Part shown: piece after piece, positions 59,508-64,000 of the stretch
Layout of the letters: each line of letters opens with the position of its first letter
Numbering within the stretch: position 1 is the first letter of the stretch
Position numbers and translations under genes: made by a program
Origin: Tubiluchus corallicola
Lineage: Eukaryota > Priapulida > Priapulimorpha > Priapulimorphida > Tubiluchidae
Direction of reading: 5' to 3'
DNA length: 64,000 nucleotides
Assembly (NCBI GenBank): GCA_030141605.1
Contig: JAQGDQ010000088.1
Coordinates: forward strand, 62,001-126,000
The notes under the pieces: model-generated
Database searches by the model: none
What the model saw: only the letters and a program-made list of their open reading frames with translations
Told to the model about the DNA's origin: nothing

Positions 59508-60780
59508 TATTTAACAATATAAATTTATTGCCCTCAGCACCCAGGCCAGTATAAAATCTATTAATTTAAGCCCATCAATAAATAAATTATTTATCAAGAC
59601 TTGTCTGTGGATTTAGCCACAGTTGTTTTTATTAGTACGCTTATACAAGTACATTTTTTACGTGTAAACAAACTGTATTTAATGAGCATTTATTTGACAC
59701 AAGCCAAGCTGAATCTTAAAAAAAATTAAGCTAAATATAACTGATGTCTAATGATATATATCATGTTATGACTCGCCTGCAGATTCTAATTTATGCGCCA
59801 AGTTGGCTTCTCACCTAAATTCTATAACTTGATTTTGATCTAGTTAGTTGGTTGTTATAGAGGTGGAAGTAATGTCGGCTGCTTAGAATGACAGCTCTGA
59901 TGTTTCGTTTTGTTATTTTTTGTTCACCGACAATAAAAAAGAGGAGTAATGCCGTAAACACATCTCCGTTTGTTCAACGTGATTTTATAATCAACTCCAG
60001 CTCATGTGCTTTTTAAACATCGTTTAACTTGGAATTAACAAAACATGCAGATGCTTAGATTAAGTTGTATTCTGGAAAAATTATTTGCTCTTCTGAAAAA
60101 AATGATTTTTTTCTATGAAAGGTATTACACTCGAAAGTCGGGCCTAATATTTCCTCAAGCTATATTTCCTGAAGAAACACATTAAATAGGAATGTTTTTT
60201 TAGAAAAAATATTTCTCCACAAATAGAATTCTGCATGAGATAAGTATTTGCAAGCTTTCTTTATATTAACTTTCTTATTAATTACTACAGACTTATTAAC
60301 TTTCTTAACTTCTTTTGTGAATAAGCCTATTAATTTTCATGAGATATGAATATAATAGTTTTTATTTTAACTACTAATTATTCTTAATGCCTTATGCTTG
60401 CTTTAAATAATATTCAGAAATATAACAGCTGCTATAAATCGCCAAAGACAGATGTAGGCCTTGCAGTCTTTGCTTAGTGTAGAAAATATTTAACTTGTAA
60501 CAAAAAGTTACAAAGCTGTGTTATAACTAGCATTTTGGTATAATTACCTGGCTGCATCCTCAGGAAATTCAAAAAGATATTTCTATTTGTGTTTTTGCAA
60601 CTAACTGCTGAGCAGTTTATGAGCACCTATTGACTAGCCTGAATTTGGTGGTCTTATCAATTCATCTGCTACAGTACGCACCGGTATGCCGTACCTAACA
60701 ACAAGAGTCCATACTGCTGTGCCACTAGGGTGACACTAACTGCACGAACTGCTGCGCAGTAGGGCTTTCTCTACTTTCTC
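59508..60780. other. Unassigned sequence between repeat copies 2 and 3
   Basis: No gene or recognisable domain. GTGCCACTAGGGTGACACTA (60,720-60,739) is a small imperfect palindrome. Confidence 0.45.
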
Positions 60781-60782
60781 AG

Positions 60783-60830
60783 GTCCATATTCTTTGTTTC
60801 TACCCTTTGATTTGACCAAAGAATATGGAC
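60783..60830. other. Perfect 14-bp hairpin at the end of repeat copy 3
   Basis: GTCCATATTCTTTG (60,783-60,796) and CAAAGAATATGGAC (60,817-60,830) are perfect inverted arms around a 20-nt loop. It lies just outside the last sequence shared with repeat copies 1 and 2. Confidence 0.85.
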
Positions 60831-60834
60831 ACTA

Positions 60835-61200
60835 CTTTTTTACACGCACATCAGCTAGCGTCTTTCCTCAGGAAGAACAGTAAATTTTACTTACAAGAAA
60901 GCTGAAGAAGTATTTGCAAGTACATAATACAAACTTATTGCTACATTTTTTTCCCTTTTCGTGAAATGTTTTCAGTTTTTTTTAAACAAATAATCGCTTG
61001 TAATTGAGATATTCTTCTTTTATTAAAAACGCAAGTGATTTTGGCTTATCGAAACTGCGCGTATGCCAACATTAATGGTGAACTTAATAATATTATTATT
61101 ACAGTCAATGCGCCGCTCAAAATTTTTTAATCGTCAACCGTTTGATGCCGGTAGCATAGCAGCTAATCGCAAAAACGAAATACGTAATAATATATTTCGT
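60835..61200 (-). repeat. Dispersed repeat, copy 3 (inverted, left half only)
   Basis: The reverse complement of this stretch matches copies 1 and 2 from ACGTATTTCGTTTTTG through GGCATCAAACGG, ATTTTGAGC, AATAATAATATT and CTGTTCTTCCTGAGGAAAGA. The microsatellite and right half are missing. With copy 2 it forms an inverted pair about 1.3 kb apart. Confidence 0.85.
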
Positions 61201-61628
61201 TTTTCCCTTTTTTACACTTTGATTTGACGTGTCGATTTCAAAGAATTCCGCTACTGCCAATCTTAACAGCATGCAGTTTTTGCCATGTCTACCTGTTTCA
61301 AAGTCCGATTTCTTTTATTTTAGAGTTCTGCCTACCTAATGTCTACATATACGTAACGGGCATATGATAATGATGATGAACATGCAAGAAATGTAAAACG
61401 TGAACAGCAGTACAAAAAAAATAAATTTTTGAACTAGAGTAGAGCTTAGTTTTTACTCTTGAGACTTAAGCAGCTGTGTAATTAGTATAAGCATGAAGTC
61501 TAAATTACAGAATTCGGAAAACTTTGCCAAACCAGGCCTGTCGAGTTCTAAGACAACGAGTTTGTTTCGTGCTGTTAACCCAGAATTGTTTGTAAGACCG
61601 GTAAGTATGTAGGTGTCACAATATGCAG
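61201..61628. other. Unassigned sequence
   Basis: No gene or element was recognised. Confidence 0.45.
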
Positions 61629-62875
61629 CTGTTGGGAGCAGAGCAGGATACTATTACTAGCCGAAGTAAGACAAGTGGCGTACATGGTCTAACCCAAGTA
61701 GAACGCCTCGTATATGGGCTGCCCAAGTAGGACACTAGAGACGTCACGAATTGAATCGTTAACTGTACTGGCAGCATCCGTCCTTGTTTATTTAATAAAA
61801 GCAATTGAAAATGTCAATACATGTTAGAATAATCTATTACACATCTGATAAACTAAAAGAATCTTATTCTGAGCTAATAGAACGGCCAATATTAAATTTG
61901 GCTTCGATATTAATCTTTTTCAAGTAAAATAAGTCCGCTTTTTAGATGATTCCAACATTTGCTTAAAGTACTGTATATACGTGTGTGCAAGTTGACCTTA
62001 TGTACAAGTCGTCGTGCATTTTAAGACCAAAAATTGCATCATTTTATATATTACCAGTGTACAACCATAAAATATTTAGATCTTCCAGAGTAAATGATGT
62101 CAACAATGGCCGAGTAATAAATCAATAGCTTACTGTAAGATACCTGCAAGCGCCTGGGTCGAGTATATTATATCTACCCGATGTATTCATGTTATCATGT
62201 TCAATGTATTCCATGATAATGCAGCATGAAGTAATGTCAAGATGCGAACATTCTTTCTCTGATGTGAAATATCACAGTATGAGTGTTCCTTCAGTCCAGC
62301 ATAAAGATTATTTCTTTACATATTCGTACTATTGGACGACTCTTTAGCGACATCTCCCAAAACATATCGTAAGTATAAGTCGACCCCAAAAATTTCACCT
62401 TAAAATCGCCTCCCAAAAATTCGACTTGTACATAAGTATATACAGTATATCATTTTTTATTTTGTCTTGCTTCACAGACAGGAGATCCGTTTCACTACTT
62501 CTTGGACAATTAATTGCTTTCAACTAAGTAAATGGGCTAGCAAGCTATGTGCAATACATAGTTTCTCTCTTTAAAGCATTAGATACTTAGTTTAATGTTA
62601 TGATGATATTAATGGAGCTAATAATAATGATGATATTGTTGTATAGAAATACGTTGGTAAATTCTCAAGGACTACCCATCATTATTATTATTATAAAGTG
62701 TCTTTTTTTCTAAAGCAAATTTAGTTTTATGTTTTATTATGCCATAATTCTGGACAGAAATCGCCAGTGCCCTAATTGTGCAGCCCATGTACGACACTGC
62801 TTTTCCGCGTGTACGACACATGCGCTTTTGCGGAAGTGTCCTACTTCGGCTAGTGGCGTACTCCGCACCCTACAG
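61629..62875. mobile_element. Inverted-repeat element of about 1.25 kb
   Basis: The ends form imperfect inverted repeats of about 100 bp. The left begins CTGTTGGGAGCAGAG (61,629); the right, on the minus strand from 62,875, begins CTGTAGGGTGCGGAG. A perfect shared core ACTAGCCGAAGTA lies at 61,656-61,668 and inverted at 62,842-62,854. A further match (TATGGGCTGCCCAAGTAGGA versus CATGGGCTGCACAATTAGGG) lies deeper. There is no transposase, so it is non-autonomous; the superfamily is unknown and no target duplication was found. A 475-bp MITE is nested inside it. Confidence 0.65.
61971..62445. mobile_element. TA-flanked Tc1/mariner-type MITE, nested
   Basis: Both ends begin CTGTATATAC and are bounded by TA (61,969-61,970 and 62,446-62,447). 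Behind the ends the repeats share TTATGTACAAGTCG (left about 62,000; right on the minus strand at about 62,435). The left copy has an extra GTGTGTGCAAGTTGACC. There is no coding capacity. It lies wholly inside the larger inverted-repeat element, so it is younger than that element. Confidence 0.75.
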
Positions 62876-63119
62876 CAACAATTTTCATATTCATGATTGT
62901 ATTATTCTACTCCATGAGTTCTAGCAGTACATGCAGACGTTTGCGCATGCTCGACTTTCACATGTACCACCTCATCTTATAATTCATTGTTGTGTACTGC
63001 AACATAGTAAATGCAGCACACTTTGTATTCGTTCTAATTCTACAACATCTTATTACCTGACAGATAGTGTTATTGAAGAAAAGCAGTTGTATGTGATTTG
63101 GCAATATTAATTTCAAATA
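62876..63119. other. Unassigned sequence
   Basis: Nothing was recognised. Confidence 0.4.
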
Positions 63120-63420
63120 ACCTGAAGTGGAACTCTTATATTGAACATTCTGCTTCTCTGGCTAATTGTACCTCTGTAAAAACCTATAATTAGATCAGTA
63201 CTTGAGTATGCATGCATTGTTTGGTCAGCTCAGAATATGACTGTAAAAACGTTTTAGAAAGAACTCAATTGAGGTGTATTAACCTGGCCTTAGATATTCA
63301 ATCAGACTGTGTATCTTTTTTTGAACAACACTGTGATTATTTGACAATTGGGCACCAGTAAATTTTTGTGATTATGTATTGAATTTTTAGTGACGCACTA
63401 TTTTCGTAATTTAGCTCCCA
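63120..63420 (+). pseudogene. C-terminal LINE fragment
   Basis: The + strand encodes IRSVLEYACIVWSAQNMT (63,194-63,240) and, after a frameshift, VLERTQLRCINLALDIQ. This is the typical '(V/I)R-x-x-LEYA-x-x-VW ... LE-x-x-Q-x-R' C-terminal region of non-LTR reverse-transcriptase ORFs. Upstream domains are missing. Confidence 0.6.
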
Positions 63421-64000
63421 CAATGTTTTTTCTAAGAATCATATCACTTAATTACACATATGCAGTAATGTGGCATACGCAAATGTTAAAAACACTAAAC
63501 TAAATCAATTAGCGCTAAATTAAAACCAATAATTACCTAACAACCACTATTCTGTACCGACAATGTAAACACACGTGCATCCACGGAAGCATAGAAGTTC
63601 AAATGTGAAAACAACTACACCAACATCCAATCAGGAGACAGCAGACGGAGCGTGTGATTCAGTATATCACCTATTAAGATCTGTGCACGTGATTTGCCCT
63701 TGCTAGCGAAACAATGAATCAATCAGTAGTGTGTAGGCGAGTCATGTGGTCTGTTTTGAATAGTATTGAAGAAGGACATAACGAGCCTCTAGTTATTACT
63801 AGCAATTTTACAGTCTCATCGAATCTCAGGCTTAACTAATATATTTAAACCTTGCTTACAGTGAGGCCCGATATTATAAGATCTTCCTCATCATGTCGGA
63901 ATTTTACTGACCCGTGATTGTTCTTCCCCTGCATATAACGAGCACCAGTTCTAAAACAATGGGCAAATAGGCACCATTCACCAAGGATGAAAATATCACT
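63421..64000. other. Unassigned sequence to window end
   Basis: No gene or element was recognised. Confidence 0.4.

Overview
The window is nuclear DNA of an invertebrate metazoan. It is AT-rich, has spliced genes with kilobase introns, and carries many decayed non-LTR retrotransposons and DNA transposons plus very long (CA)n/(GT)n tracts. The sequence alone does not fix the phylum. Three host genes are well supported. All splice sites below were inferred by eye from GT/AG, reading-frame phase and family similarity.

(1) An organic anion transporting polypeptide gene (SLCO/OATP family) lies on the + strand. It has nine coding exons between 19,576 and 41,891 and encodes 711 residues. The signature around DPNWLGAWWLGF and the ten-cysteine, Kazal-like extracellular loop are complete. 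A non-coding first exon probably lies upstream of the splice acceptor at 19,540. (2) POLR3K (RNA polymerase III subunit C11/RPC10) lies on the - strand. It has two coding exons (54,235-54,125 and 46,223-46,008), encodes 108 residues and has one 7.9 kb intron. (3) PIGP (a GPI-GlcNAc transferase subunit) lies on the - strand at 45,972-45,586. It is intronless and encodes 128 residues. Its ATG is only 35 nt downstream of the POLR3K stop codon, with an in-frame stop in the spacer. This looks like a dicistronic or operon-type transcription unit joining a Pol III subunit to a GPI-anchor enzyme subunit, and it is the most interesting host feature here. The OATP gene and this unit converge.

Layout: 0-8 kb is a transposon graveyard with a dispersed repeat, PHD/endonuclease LINE remains, a (TG)123 tract, LINE 3' fragments with an inserted MITE, a 37-bp minisatellite and a mariner-like transposase fossil. 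From 8 to 19.5 kb I see no gene. From 19.5 to 42 kb is the OATP gene, and 42-45.6 kb is intergenic with two old tandem duplications. From 45.6 to 54.3 kb is the POLR3K-PIGP unit. Its intron holds a tRNA-like sequence, a pogo-like MITE and an antisense-strand LINE that was split by a 2,960-bp PIF/Harbinger element. The TSD, TIRs and LINE reading frame across the insertion all agree. From 55 to 57.7 kb are two further LINE fragments. From 58.5 to 61.2 kb are two more copies of the repeat at the window start, one of them inverted. From 61.6 to 62.9 kb is a 1.25 kb inverted-repeat element with a 475-bp TA-flanked MITE nested in it. Another LINE fragment lies at 63.1-63.4 kb.
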